From positions 248,001 through 312,000 of the forward strand of contig NZ_JAASQL010000002.1 in assembly GCF_011762155.1 (NCBI RefSeq): a stretch of DNA of 64,000 nt, read 5' to 3'. Shown here piece after piece: positions 1-8,759 of this stretch (position 1 is the first letter of the stretch; the number at the start of each line of letters is the position of its first letter). The DNA is from Wenyingzhuangia heitensis. GTDB taxonomy: Bacteria > Bacteroidota > Bacteroidia > Flavobacteriales > Flavobacteriaceae. The translations under genes and the position numbers were made by a program. The notes beneath the pieces are model-generated. The model was not told the DNA's origin. It was given only the letters and a program-made list of their open reading frames with translations, and did not search any database.

Positions 1-573
1 TTGTGGTCTATTGTATCCTACAGGCATTAAATCATCTGGGTTTGCTCCTTTTATTTTTGAAATAGAATCAAACTTAGCCACCATTTTAAAGTGATCCCAA
101 GCATCTTTAGGCATTCCAGGACGTTCGTGTTGTACGTGGTTAAATACCTTTTTAGCAGGTGCATGTACGTGCCATTTTCCTGTCATATAGGTTTCATAAC
201 CGCCAGACTCTAATAATTTAGCCCATGTTTTTGTAACGTTGTTTTCTTTATTAATTTTTTGGGTAAAGTCTTTAGCGTTCCAAACAAATCTACCTGTATT
301 CATCATAGCTCTAGAAGCTAAACAAACAGCACCACTCCAAGATCCCATGTTGTAGGCATGTGTTAAAGTAGTTCCATTGTGAACCAATTTGTCCATGTTT
401 GGAGTAATAATTTCGTTATTACCTAAAGCGTGAATAGAGGAGTAAGTTTGATCGTCAGTAAAAATAAAAACGATATTAGGTTTTCCTTTCTGTTCTTGTG
501 TTTTTTGAGTTTTAGCACCACAACTAGCTAGTGTAATACTAAGTGTGATGAAAAGAAATCTTTTAAGAAACAT
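1..573 (-). CDS. Sulfatase lipoprotein, N-terminal part (cut by window start)
   Basis: Formylglycine-dependent sulfatase, presumed to remove sulfate esters from a polysaccharide. Only residues 1-191 are in the window; the reading frame stays open at base 1. The start ATG is at 573 and is followed by a lipoprotein signal with lipobox LASC (Cys18), so the enzyme is probably membrane-anchored. The metal-binding FTDDQ lies at residues 38-42. The sulfatase signature is C84-L-A-S-R88, a C-x-A-S-R variant in which Cys84 would be converted to formylglycine; GKWH follows near residue 130. It is the last visible gene of a minus-strand run sulfatase, GH2, sulfatase, sulfatase. A terminator-like hairpin (605-638) separates it from the gene before it. 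The substrate cannot be read from the sequence. Confidence 0.9.
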   Translation of the reverse strand, partial: MFLKRFLFITLSITLASCGAKTQKTQEQKGKPNIVFIFTDDQTYSSIHALGNNEIITPNMDKLVHNGTTLTHAYNMGSWSGAVCLASRAMMNTGRFVWNAKDFTQKINKENNVTKTWAKLLESGGYETYMTGKWHVHAPAKKVFNHVQHERPGMPKDAWDHFKMVAKFDSISKIKGANPDDLMPVGYNRPQ

Positions 574-604
574 AATTTTTTATATAATTAATTGTACAAA
601 AAAA

Positions 605-638
605 TAGAGCATCTTTTTCAATTTAGAATGATGCTCTA
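605..638 (-). terminator. Terminator-like hairpin between two sulfatase genes
   Basis: Arms TAGAGCATC (605-613) and GATGCTCTA (630-638) are perfectly complementary over 9 bases with a 16-base loop. Read on the minus strand the stem is followed by a run of T, as in an intrinsic terminator. It lies after the stop of the sulfatase at 648 and before the start of the sulfatase at 573, so it may end most transcripts or weaken expression of the last gene. Confidence 0.6.
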
Positions 639-647
639 AGCATTTTT

Positions 648-2303
648 TTAATGTCCTCCGTTTGGATGACTATCGTTGGTGTATCTATAAACAGAAGGAT
701 TACCTGTTCCTCTTGCTTTTGTAATTTCAATTTTCCAAGCTGCTTTTAATTTGTTTAAAATAGCAGAGTGTTCCTTATTGTTGATTAAATTATGCAATTC
801 GTTAGGGTCTTCTTTTAAGTTATACAGTTCTTCATAAACAGGTTGCTCTCCTTGTAAAGATGATTCTGCCAAATGTTTGTAGTATGCAATATCTGGATCG
901 TGAACAGCGTATAACATTTTGTTTACAGGAATTCTCATCGCTTTGGCTGTTTTAATTTCTTGTGTAGCAGAGCGTGTTGTGTTTTTGTAATAACGAATGT
1001 ATTTCCATTCTTTATCTTGTACGGCTTCACATTTAGGATTTCCAAAATGGGTAGACCATAAGTTTTCTGTATAAACAAAGTCTCTTACGTCTTTTTTACC
1101 ACCTTTAATTAGGCTAGAAATATCTTTTCCTTGCATTTCTTTAGGAATTTCTATTCCTGCTATAGCTAACATAGTAGGAGCAATGTCTATCGTTTGCACC
1201 AAAGCATCACTTTGTATACCTCTAGCTTTTCTTTTTGCTTTAGGGTCTAATACAATAATAGGAACATGCGTTGTTTTTTCGTAACACAATGCTTTTCCTC
1301 CCAAACCTTGTTCTCCCATAAATAAACCGTGATCAGAAGTAAATATGATGATGGTTTCTTTGTCGATTTTTAAGTCTTTTAATTTCTTTCTTAAATTTCC
1401 AACCAAACGGTCAATTCCAGTCATTGCTTCTAACTGACGAATGTATCTTTCTTTAAAACCTTCAGGGGTGTCAGAATAATTATATCCGGCTTGTCTGTCT
1501 TCAGCTCTTAGTAAATCAGCAGGTAATTTAGGGGTTTTAATATCTTTTTTAGCAATATAGTTATCAGGTAACGGAATGTCTATATCTCTATATTTAGTTC
1601 TGTACAAAGCATCATCTGTAGGTTTCATTTTCATGGTACTTGTACTTGCACTATGTGGCAAGTTAAAGTTGATAGACAACATAAATGGCTTATTGGCAGG
1701 TCTGTCTTCTAAAAATTTAATAGCTCCTTTTAATTTGCGTGCATTAGGATCTAAAAAATCATCCACTCCTTCATTAATAATTTCTGGTTGTGTAAAAGCA
1801 ATGGCATCGTTAAAAATTTTGTGTCTGTTTTTGGGATAAAAACCTAAATGTCCGTGTCCAGCATACCAATAGTCAAAACTTTTTTCCATAAGTCCACTTT
1901 CATAGCCTCCTTGTCCTACAGGAGCATGATTTTTACCAATCCAACCTGTGTGGTAACCAGCTTTGCGCATTACCATAGGGTAAGATTTTTCCCAGGCTTT
2001 GTCTGAGACAGAAGTACCAGAGTTAAAATTTACACCGTGTTTACGTTCGTATTGACCTAGTAAAATTGAAATTCTACTAGGAGTACAAATAGCACTAGAT
2101 ACGTGTGCGTTGGTAAACAAGACTCCTTCTTTGGCTAATTTGTCAATGTTGGGAGTTTCTACAATCTCATTTCCCGTACAATGTAATAAGTTGTAAGATT
2201 GATCATCTGTAAGAACAAAAACAATATTTGGACGTTCTTGAGCTTTTGCAGCTATAAAAAACAAACTACAACATACAGCAATTATTTTAAATGTATTTTT
2301 CAT
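648..2303 (-). CDS. Sulfatase, secreted
   Basis: Formylglycine-dependent sulfatase of 551 residues, in the alkaline-phosphatase superfamily. A signal peptide ends near Ala21-Gln22 (FFIAAKAQ), so it acts in the periplasm or outside. Metal-binding LTDDQ is at 31-35, the signature C73-T-P-S-R77 carries the cysteine to be made into formylglycine, and IFTSDHG with a later GKAL lysine forms the rest of the usual active site. The C-terminal part contains TENLWSTHFGN and the EELYNLKEDPNE motif typical of iduronate-2-sulfatase-like and heparan-type S1 enzymes. It lies 43 bases after the GH2 gene and is probably co-transcribed with it. The likely role is desulfation of an algal or animal-type sulfated glycan before glycoside hydrolysis; the exact substrate is not determined. 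Confidence 0.93.
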   Translation of the reverse strand: MKNTFKIIAVCCSLFFIAAKAQERPNIVFVLTDDQSYNLLHCTGNEIVETPNIDKLAKEGVLFTNAHVSSAICTPSRISILLGQYERKHGVNFNSGTSVSDKAWEKSYPMVMRKAGYHTGWIGKNHAPVGQGGYESGLMEKSFDYWYAGHGHLGFYPKNRHKIFNDAIAFTQPEIINEGVDDFLDPNARKLKGAIKFLEDRPANKPFMLSINFNLPHSASTSTMKMKPTDDALYRTKYRDIDIPLPDNYIAKKDIKTPKLPADLLRAEDRQAGYNYSDTPEGFKERYIRQLEAMTGIDRLVGNLRKKLKDLKIDKETIIIFTSDHGLFMGEQGLGGKALCYEKTTHVPIIVLDPKAKRKARGIQSDALVQTIDIAPTMLAIAGIEIPKEMQGKDISSLIKGGKKDVRDFVYTENLWSTHFGNPKCEAVQDKEWKYIRYYKNTTRSATQEIKTAKAMRIPVNKMLYAVHDPDIAYYKHLAESSLQGEQPVYEELYNLKEDPNELHNLINNKEHSAILNKLKAAWKIEITKARGTGNPSVYRYTNDSHPNGGH

Positions 2304-2346
2304 TTTTTGTTATTAATTATTTTATTCTTATTTATAAAACTAGGTT

Positions 2347-4827
2347 TTATTTTTTGCTACTAATTTTTAATTCATCGCTTTTTAAACCATTAGCTGTTGC
2401 GCTAATTGTTATTTTTCCTTCTTTTTTTGATGATTTTAGAATAGCCAAACACAGTCCGTTAAATGCTTTTCTGTTTGTTGCTTGAAAAGATGCCATAGAA
2501 GTTTGGTCTCCATTTCCAACAGCAGCTAAACTACCTTCTCCATCAACGTTAAAGGTGATTAAAGTATCTGCATTTGGACATAAATTTCCATCTTTGTCTT
2601 CAACTCTAACAGTAACATAAGCTAAATCTACTCCGTTAGCGTTTATATTTTCTCTATCAGTAACTAATTTAATATTAGTAGGTGTACCTGCTGTTTTTAT
2701 TTCTTTGGATGTAATTGCTTTTCCGTTTTTGTAAGCCACTACTTTTAGGCTTCCTGGCTGATAAGGTACATTCCAACTTAATCGATATTTAGATTTGTAC
2801 ATTCCTTTTTTAAATCCATGATATTCTGATGGAATTTCTGTTAAGTCTTTCCCTTTAATTTTTTTACCGTAGGATTTTCCGTTCACAAATAGTTCAACCT
2901 CCTCGCAGTTTGTATAGGCTATTACGGGAATATTTTTTCCTTCTTGTCCTTCCCAATTCCAGTGAGGTAATACGTGTACCATAGGTTCTGTAGTCCACTG
3001 ACTTTGGTATAAATAATACCTGTCTTTTGGAAAACCACATAAATCTACAGGAGCAAAATATGCTGATCTAGATGGCCAATCATCATTCCAATATCCGTTG
3101 GTAGAATTGTCTCGACCACCATAAGGAGTCGGTTCTCCTAAATAATCAAAGCCTGTCCAAATAAACTCCCCCAATGCACGAGGCTCTTTTTCTAAAGCAT
3201 CAAATTCAATGTCTGGTGCATAAGCCCATGGTGGACCTACAATTACATCGTAACTAGAAACGTGATTGGTTTCGTGTTTTTCATCGTAATCAATAGGTAG
3301 GTGGTAAACACCACGACTACTAGTCATAGATGATGTTTCAGAACCATATACAATCATATCTGGATGATCTCTTAAAATATTACTGTATTCTTCTGGCCAA
3401 TAATTCATACCTACCACATCTACATAATTTGCCAAATTGTTTTTAAAAGGTGCAGGAAAGTAATTAAACCCAACAGTTGTTGGTCTTGTAGGGTCTTCAT
3501 CGTGACAAATATCGTTTAGTTCTTTGGTAATTTTCCATCCGTCTTTTTTAGATTGTTCTAAAATTTCGTTACCAATACTCCACATAATTACAGAGGGGTG
3601 ATTTCGATCTCTTTTGATCATATCACGCAAATCTTTTTCATGCCATTTGTCAAAATATAAATGATACCCATTTTCTACTTTTCCTAGTTTCCACTCATCA
3701 AAAGCTTCTACAATTACTACAATTCCTAATTCATCACAGACTTTTAAAATTTCTGGAGATGGAGGGTTATGGCTAGTTCTAAGGGCATTTACTCCCATAG
3801 ACTTCATAATTTGCAATTGTCTTTGTTTGGCTCTATAATTAATAGCTGCTCCTAAAGGCCCTTGATCGTGGTGTAAACAAACTCCTTGAAATTTGATATT
3901 TTTACCGTTTAAAGTAAAACCATCTTCTTTTGTAACACGAATAGTACGTATTCCAAAAGTAGTTTCATATTCATCTACAATAATTCCATCAATACTTATT
4001 TTATTAACAGCTGTATATAAATTAGGTGTTTTTAAATCCCATAACTCAGGGTTTTCTACCGTAGCTATTGTCTTAGATTTGTGTGATGTTTTTTTGTTAA
4101 TGGTAATTAACTTTTCTGATGTACTAACAACAGTTCCACTAGAGTTTAGAATAGAGGTTTCTAATAAAATAGAAGCTGGCTTGTTTTGACTGTTTAAGAT
4201 TTTAGTTTCAATATGTACCTCTGCTTTTTGTTTTGTAACAACTGGAGTAGTTATATAGGTTCCCCATTGCGGAACGTGTGTAGGTTCGTTAATTTTTAAG
4301 CGAACATTTCTATAAATTCCAGCTCCAGGATACCATCTTGCAGACAGGTCTTTAGGAGACAATTGTACAGATAAAACATTGTCTTGACCAAATTTTAAAA
4401 AAGGAGTTAAATTAAATTCAAAACCAATATATCCGTAAGGTCTTTCCCCTATATAATTTCCATTTAACCAAACTTTGGCATTGTTCATCGCTCCATCAAA
4501 TTCAACAGAGACTATTTTGTGTTTGTACTGCTCGTCTATGGTAAAGTGTTTTCTGTACCAAGCAGTACCTGTTACAGGCAATCCACCTGTTCTTGCATTA
4601 TGTTCATTACTAAAAGAACCTTCAATAGCCCAATCGTGGGGTAAATCTAATTTTCTCCAAGTATCATCATTTAAAATAGCTGTTTCACCATTGATACTAT
4701 CTTTTAAAAACAACCAATTGCTATTAAAATTGAGATCTTTTATAGATACGTTTTCTTCTTTGGAACAAGAAGGGATTAAAAGTGTTATTAAAACTGATAA
4801 AACGGCTATTTGAATGATTCTAAACAT
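2347..4827 (-). CDS. Glycoside hydrolase family 2 lipoprotein (beta-galactosidase/glucuronidase type)
   Basis: Retaining exo-glycosidase of 826 residues. A lipoprotein signal ends at Cys21 (LLIPSCS). The GH2 order is visible: N-terminal sugar-binding fold (about 30-185), immunoglobulin-like domain (190-300), TIM barrel (300-600) and C-terminal beta domains (about 640-826) like those of many Bacteroidota GH2 enzymes. The acid/base is Glu421 in SIGNE and the probable nucleophile is Glu497 in YGSETSS. The C-terminal stretch VRVEDKDGNLCPNAD is a Big-like module often found in these proteins. It sits 17 bases after one sulfatase and 43 bases before another, so it likely trims the sugar exposed by desulfation. 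Beta-galactosidase and beta-glucuronidase are both possible; the family does not settle it. Confidence 0.92.
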   Translation of the reverse strand: MFRIIQIAVLSVLITLLIPSCSKEENVSIKDLNFNSNWLFLKDSINGETAILNDDTWRKLDLPHDWAIEGSFSNEHNARTGGLPVTGTAWYRKHFTIDEQYKHKIVSVEFDGAMNNAKVWLNGNYIGERPYGYIGFEFNLTPFLKFGQDNVLSVQLSPKDLSARWYPGAGIYRNVRLKINEPTHVPQWGTYITTPVVTKQKAEVHIETKILNSQNKPASILLETSILNSSGTVVSTSEKLITINKKTSHKSKTIATVENPELWDLKTPNLYTAVNKISIDGIIVDEYETTFGIRTIRVTKEDGFTLNGKNIKFQGVCLHHDQGPLGAAINYRAKQRQLQIMKSMGVNALRTSHNPPSPEILKVCDELGIVVIVEAFDEWKLGKVENGYHLYFDKWHEKDLRDMIKRDRNHPSVIMWSIGNEILEQSKKDGWKITKELNDICHDEDPTRPTTVGFNYFPAPFKNNLANYVDVVGMNYWPEEYSNILRDHPDMIVYGSETSSMTSSRGVYHLPIDYDEKHETNHVSSYDVIVGPPWAYAPDIEFDALEKEPRALGEFIWTGFDYLGEPTPYGGRDNSTNGYWNDDWPSRSAYFAPVDLCGFPKDRYYLYQSQWTTEPMVHVLPHWNWEGQEGKNIPVIAYTNCEEVELFVNGKSYGKKIKGKDLTEIPSEYHGFKKGMYKSKYRLSWNVPYQPGSLKVVAYKNGKAITSKEIKTAGTPTNIKLVTDRENINANGVDLAYVTVRVEDKDGNLCPNADTLITFNVDGEGSLAAVGNGDQTSMASFQATNRKAFNGLCLAILKSSKKEGKITISATANGLKSDELKISSKK

Positions 4828-4844
4828 ATATTTTATTTAAATAG

Positions 4845-6656
4845 TTATAGTTTTTCTATGTATACATAGTAAGCTACGTTTGGTTCTCCGTCTTGATTCA
4901 CAAAATTAGCGTTAAAGTTAGTTCTCCCTTTGTCTAATTTTAAAGTAAAGTCTACCGATAGAGCATTGTCTTTAACAGGGGCTGTAAGCGAGTTGTTATT
5001 TCCAAACTGAATGGTTGCTTTTTTATAATTTAAATTTTTACCAGCAGGAATGTCATTTTCTAATCCTGGTACTTCTTTTTGAGTGATAGCAGGTGTTTCG
5101 TCATTAATTTTTAATCCAGACTCTATAGGGTATCTTCTTAAAGAAACTTTGTATTCTGCATCTTCTGTAATATCCACACTCCAATGACCAACACCTCTTT
5201 CTCCTAATCTAACATAAACTTGATTCCAAGGATATTTACCTTCTGTAACATGAATATCATGAGCGGTTAATGTAATAGGGTTTTCTTGAGAAAGCCCAAC
5301 TTTAATATAAACTTCTTCATTAAATTTTACAGAAACTCTTTCCCACCATTGGTTATAAAAAGTTTTCATTTTTTCTAATTGCTCAGGAAACTGTTTTGCT
5401 ACATTGTTGTTTTGTCCTTTATCACTTTCTACATTAAACAATTGTTTTCCGTTTACCAATCTCCATTTTCCTTGCATTACAGATGAGCTTTTCCATTTTT
5501 TTGGATGTTGGATTCTTTGAGAATCTGTGACTAACATTCTGTCCCATTTTGTTTCTGGCTTTTTAATTAAAGGCACTAAGCTTTTTCCAGCTAATGGTAA
5601 GTGATCTTTAGGAAGACTAATTCCACACAATTCAGCCAAGGTTGGCATAATGTCTAAGTTTGCCGTCATTTCGTTAATATCTGTTCCTCCAGTAATTTTT
5701 CCATCTTTCCAATAAATAAAGAAAGGAACTCTGTGTCCACCCTCAAATTCACTTCCTTTGTGACCTTTCATTCCAGCATTGTATCCTAATTCTTTTCCTT
5801 TTTTAGAGACATGTCCTGCTGCAGTTCCGTTGTCAGTCATGTAAATTAGAATGGTATTGTCTGCAATTTTTAATTTTTTTAATGTTTCACGTAGCTTACC
5901 AAAGTTGTCATCCATGTTGGTAATCATTCCGTAAAATCTTTTTTGTTTGTCTGTTAATGTATTTTCGTCAATATCTTTGTACATGTTATAATATTCTACA
6001 GGAACGTTGTATGGTCCATGTGGAGCATTAGTTGCAATGTAACAAAAGAAAGGTTTGTTTTTATTTTCTGTAATAAAACGAGTAGCCTCGTTAAAGAAAA
6101 CATCAGTACAGTAACCTTCATATTTTTGAGGTTTTCCGTTGTGAAAATAAGTATCATTAAAATAAGTGTTTCCCCAATAATCTGGAGTTTGGTATACACC
6201 ACCACCACCATGCATTACAGTTTCTTGAAACCCTCTATTTTCAGGTTTAAAATCATGATTATCTCCTAAGTGCCATTTTCCAAACCCTCCCGTAGCATAT
6301 CCGTTTTCTGTAAACATATCTGCCATGGTTTTTTCATTTTCTCTTAATAAAGACCATCCACCTACAGTATGCCAAACACCTACTTCATTTGCGTATCTAC
6401 CAGTCATTAATCCAGAACGAGTAGGAGCACAAGTAGGCCCTACATGAAAGTCAGTAAATCGATAACTTTCGTTGTGAAAAGTATCAATATTGGGGGTTTT
6501 AATAACTTTGTTTCCTAAAGCACCTACATCTCCATAACCTTGATCGTCTGTTAATACCAAAATGACATTTGGTTTTTTACTTTCTGTCTTAGTATTACTT
6601 TTTGCACAGCTAACAAAAGCAAGACTTACAATAGCAATGTATTTAATGAAATTCAT
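4845..6656 (-). CDS. Arylsulfatase-family lipoprotein with C-terminal extension
   Basis: Sulfatase of 603 residues and first gene of the visible minus-strand sulfatase/GH2 run. The lipoprotein signal has Cys17 (AFVSCAK). Metal-binding LTDDQGYGDVG starts at residue 35, and the signature is C76-A-P-T-R80 with SGLMTGR after it; GKWHLG and YMTDNG match family positions. The catalytic domain ends near residue 450, and about 140 further residues (from about 455) form an extra beta-rich domain containing HDIHVTEG and VRLGERGVGHW, whose role is unknown. Cys76 must be converted to formylglycine by a maturase, and none is encoded here. Upstream (6732-6745) there is a perfect 14-base palindrome that might be a regulator site. 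Confidence 0.93.
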   Translation of the reverse strand: MNFIKYIAIVSLAFVSCAKSNTKTESKKPNVILVLTDDQGYGDVGALGNKVIKTPNIDTFHNESYRFTDFHVGPTCAPTRSGLMTGRYANEVGVWHTVGGWSLLRENEKTMADMFTENGYATGGFGKWHLGDNHDFKPENRGFQETVMHGGGGVYQTPDYWGNTYFNDTYFHNGKPQKYEGYCTDVFFNEATRFITENKNKPFFCYIATNAPHGPYNVPVEYYNMYKDIDENTLTDKQKRFYGMITNMDDNFGKLRETLKKLKIADNTILIYMTDNGTAAGHVSKKGKELGYNAGMKGHKGSEFEGGHRVPFFIYWKDGKITGGTDINEMTANLDIMPTLAELCGISLPKDHLPLAGKSLVPLIKKPETKWDRMLVTDSQRIQHPKKWKSSSVMQGKWRLVNGKQLFNVESDKGQNNNVAKQFPEQLEKMKTFYNQWWERVSVKFNEEVYIKVGLSQENPITLTAHDIHVTEGKYPWNQVYVRLGERGVGHWSVDITEDAEYKVSLRRYPIESGLKINDETPAITQKEVPGLENDIPAGKNLNYKKATIQFGNNNSLTAPVKDNALSVDFTLKLDKGRTNFNANFVNQDGEPNVAYYVYIEKL

Positions 6657-6731
6657 ATTTTGTTAAATTAATTCAATGTTATATTTAGTGTAAATATCAT
6701 CATAATTCTACGATTGTTTAAGTACAAATGA

Positions 6732-6745
6732 TTTTAAGCTTAAAA
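6732..6745. promoter_or_regulatory. 14-bp palindrome upstream of the sulfatase operon
   Basis: TTTTAAGCTTAAAA is a perfect palindrome 75 bases before the start of the arylsulfatase gene at 6656 and 132 bases before pepE on the other strand. The position suits an operator, but no regulator is linked to it and AT-rich palindromes of this length occur by chance. The rest of 6657-6877 shows no clear promoter match. Confidence 0.25.
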
Positions 6746-6877
6746 CATATGATTTCTAATAAAATTTAATAAATATAGATGTCTTATAATTAGTGTTTTA
6801 GTTTTAGTAGAAACAGATGCTTTTTTATTTTTTTGTTGATAAATAATTCAGTATTTTTAAGTATACATATGTTAATT

Positions 6878-7582
6878 ATGAATTTAGTTTTAGCAAGTTC
6901 AGGAACTGTACATGGGTCAGCGTATTTAGAATATCTATTGCCAACCATTGATAAGTTATATAAAGATGTAGAAGAGGTGTTGTTTATCCCTTTTGCTCAG
7001 CCGGGTGGAATTTCATTAGATGATTATACCGACAAAGTGCAGTTAGCGTTTAATTCTTTAGGGATTGAGGTGAAAGGACTCCACGAGTTTGACGATTATA
7101 GATTGGCTATAAAAAATGCAAAAGGAATTTATGTAGGAGGGGGGAATACCTTTTTATTAGTTTCTAAATTGTATTGTTCTGGTTTGTGGGAAGTTTTAAA
7201 AGATGCTATTAAAAGAGGAATTCCTTATTTAGGAACAAGTGCAGGAACAAATATAGTAGGTCGTAGTATGCAAACAACTAATGATATGCCTATTGTATTA
7301 CCACCAAGCTATACTACTATGGGGGTTTTACCTTTTAACTTTAATGTACATTATTTAGAGCCTAGTAAAAAGTCTAAACACAAAGGGGAGACTAGAGCGG
7401 AAAGAATTAAAGAGTTTCAGTGTATAGAGCACACAAAAGTTTTGGGATTAAAAGAGGGAAGTTGGTTAAGGATAAAAGGAGACGACATATTTTTAAGAGG
7501 TGGTAAAAAAGCCTTTTGGTTTGAAAAAGGAAATGTAGTACAGTTGGAGCCTAATGCTAATTTAGGACAACAAAAAAGCTGA
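6878..7582 (+). CDS. pepE: Dipeptidase E (alpha-aspartyl dipeptidase, family S51)
   Basis: Cytoplasmic serine peptidase that cleaves dipeptides with N-terminal aspartate. With the ATG at 6878 the protein has 234 residues and its start MNLVLASSG aligns with the known PepE start; an ATG at 6869 and a TTG at 6833 are also in frame but would add residues with no counterpart. The catalytic residues Ser120, Asp135 and His157 of the enterobacterial enzyme correspond to Ser121 (GTSAGTN), Asp136 (TTNDMPIV) and His158 (NVHYLEP). VGGGNTF at 86-92 and HKGETR at 168-173 are further family motifs. It stands alone, divergent from the sulfatase operon and convergent with ribBA, with a shared terminator. Confidence 0.95.
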   Translation: MNLVLASSGTVHGSAYLEYLLPTIDKLYKDVEEVLFIPFAQPGGISLDDYTDKVQLAFNSLGIEVKGLHEFDDYRLAIKNAKGIYVGGGNTFLLVSKLYCSGLWEVLKDAIKRGIPYLGTSAGTNIVGRSMQTTNDMPIVLPPSYTTMGVLPFNFNVHYLEPSKKSKHKGETRAERIKEFQCIEHTKVLGLKEGSWLRIKGDDIFLRGGKKAFWFEKGNVVQLEPNANLGQQKS

Positions 7583-7602
7583 GCAATTTTGCTCAGCTTT
7601 TT
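7573..7602. terminator. Bidirectional terminator between pepE and ribBA
   Basis: AAAAAGCTGAGC (7573-7584) and GCTCAGCTTTTT (7591-7602) form a perfect 12-base stem with loop AATTTT. A on one flank and T on the other allow termination from both strands. The pepE stop codon (7580-7582) lies inside the stem, and the ribBA stop follows at 7608. Confidence 0.85.
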
Positions 7603-7607
7603 AATGT

Positions 7608-8759
7608 TTAATAGTTTATTCTGTCTACAACTTCTAAACCATAACCTGTAATACCAACACGTTTTTTTTGTGCGGGTGAGTTGGTTAATAATTTTAGTTT
7701 GGTAATGTCTATATTGTGTAATATTTGAGCTCCAATCCCAAAATCTTTTTCATCCATTGGAGAAGGAGATTCTGTTTCTGTAGCGATTCCTTTTTGGGTG
7801 TTTTTAAAATCAACCAAACGCTTTTTTAAATTAAAGGTTTGTTGTTCTTGATTGATAAAAACTACAGCTCCTTTACCTTCTTGATTGATTTTATCAAAAA
7901 TTCTAGCTAATTTATCCTCTGGTCCTTTGGTTAATGTGTTTAAAACATCGTTACCAAATGCATTAGGAGTTACTTTGCAAAGTACAGCTTCGTCTTTTTT
8001 CCAAGATCCTTTGGTTAGTACCAAGTGAATTTGATTGTTTGTTGTTTGGTTATAGGCTCTTAATCTAAATTTTCCAAAACGAGTATCAATATCAAAATCT
8101 TCAATTTTATCAATTAAAGAATCGTGTTGCATTCTATAAGATACTAAATCTTCTATAGAAATTAATTTTAAATCAAACTTATCTGCAACTTCTTTTAATT
8201 GAGGCAAACGAGCCATGCTACCGTCTTCGTTTAAAATCTCTACTAAAATTCCAGCAGGTTTTAATCCTGCTAATCTAGCTAAATCTACACTAGCTTCTGT
8301 GTGTCCTGTTCTTCTTAAAACACCACCTTCTTTGGCTTTTAAAGGAAAAATGTGTCCTGGTCTACCTAAGTCTTGTGGTTTTGTAGCTTGTTGCGTTAAA
8401 GCAAAGATAGTTTTAGATCTATCATGTGCAGATATTCCTGTGGTACATCCGTTTCCAATTAAATCTACAGATACGGTAAATTGAGTGTTGTGTAAAACAG
8501 TGTTGTTATTCACCATCATATTTAACCCTAATTGCTCACATCTTTCTTCTATTAAAGGAGCACAAATTAATCCACGACCGTGTTGAGCCATAAAATTAAT
8601 CATTTCTGGAGTTACTTTTTCAGCAGCAGCTATAAAGTCTCCTTCGTTTTCTCTGTCTTCATCATCTACTACAATTACCATTTTACCATTTCTGATATCT
8701 TCAATGGCAGCTTGAATGGTATCTAATTTTATTTTAGAAGTTTTTTCTGTATTACTCAT
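7608..8759 (-). CDS. ribB: RibBA: DHBP synthase with degenerate GTP cyclohydrolase II domain
   Basis: The N-terminal half (1-210) is 3,4-dihydroxy-2-butanone 4-phosphate synthase of riboflavin synthesis. [12 protein letters not shown] (31-42), HGRGLICAP (60-68), GISAHDRS (108-115) and [11 protein letters not shown] (133-143) are intact. Residues 218-383 have the length and place of GTP cyclohydrolase II but lack its zinc site: the usual C-x10-C-x-C with RCDCG is missing and only Cys261 remains ([14 protein letters not shown]). The catalytic arginine before GIGAQIL is also absent ([12 protein letters not shown]). The second half is therefore probably inactive, and riboflavin synthesis would need another ribA. 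The gene overlaps the upstream permease by 8 bases and ends the ftsK-lolA-permease run. Calling it bifunctional would be an over-annotation. Confidence 0.92.
   Translation of the reverse strand: MSNTEKTSKIKLDTIQAAIEDIRNGKMVIVVDDEDRENEGDFIAAAEKVTPEMINFMAQHGRGLICAPLIEERCEQLGLNMMVNNNTVLHNTQFTVSVDLIGNGCTTGISAHDRSKTIFALTQQATKPQDLGRPGHIFPLKAKEGGVLRRTGHTEASVDLARLAGLKPAGILVEILNEDGSMARLPQLKEVADKFDLKLISIEDLVSYRMQHDSLIDKIEDFDIDTRFGKFRLRAYNQTTNNQIHLVLTKGSWKKDEAVLCKVTPNAFGNDVLNTLTKGPEDKLARIFDKINQEGKGAVVFINQEQQTFNLKKRLVDFKNTQKGIATETESPSPMDEKDFGIGAQILHNIDITKLKLLTNSPAQKKRVGITGYGLEVVDRINY

Noticed and set aside
6833-6877. TTG start for pepE
   Set aside because: It adds 15 residues before the conserved MNLVLASSG start; ATG at 6878 aligns with the catalytic numbering of known PepE.
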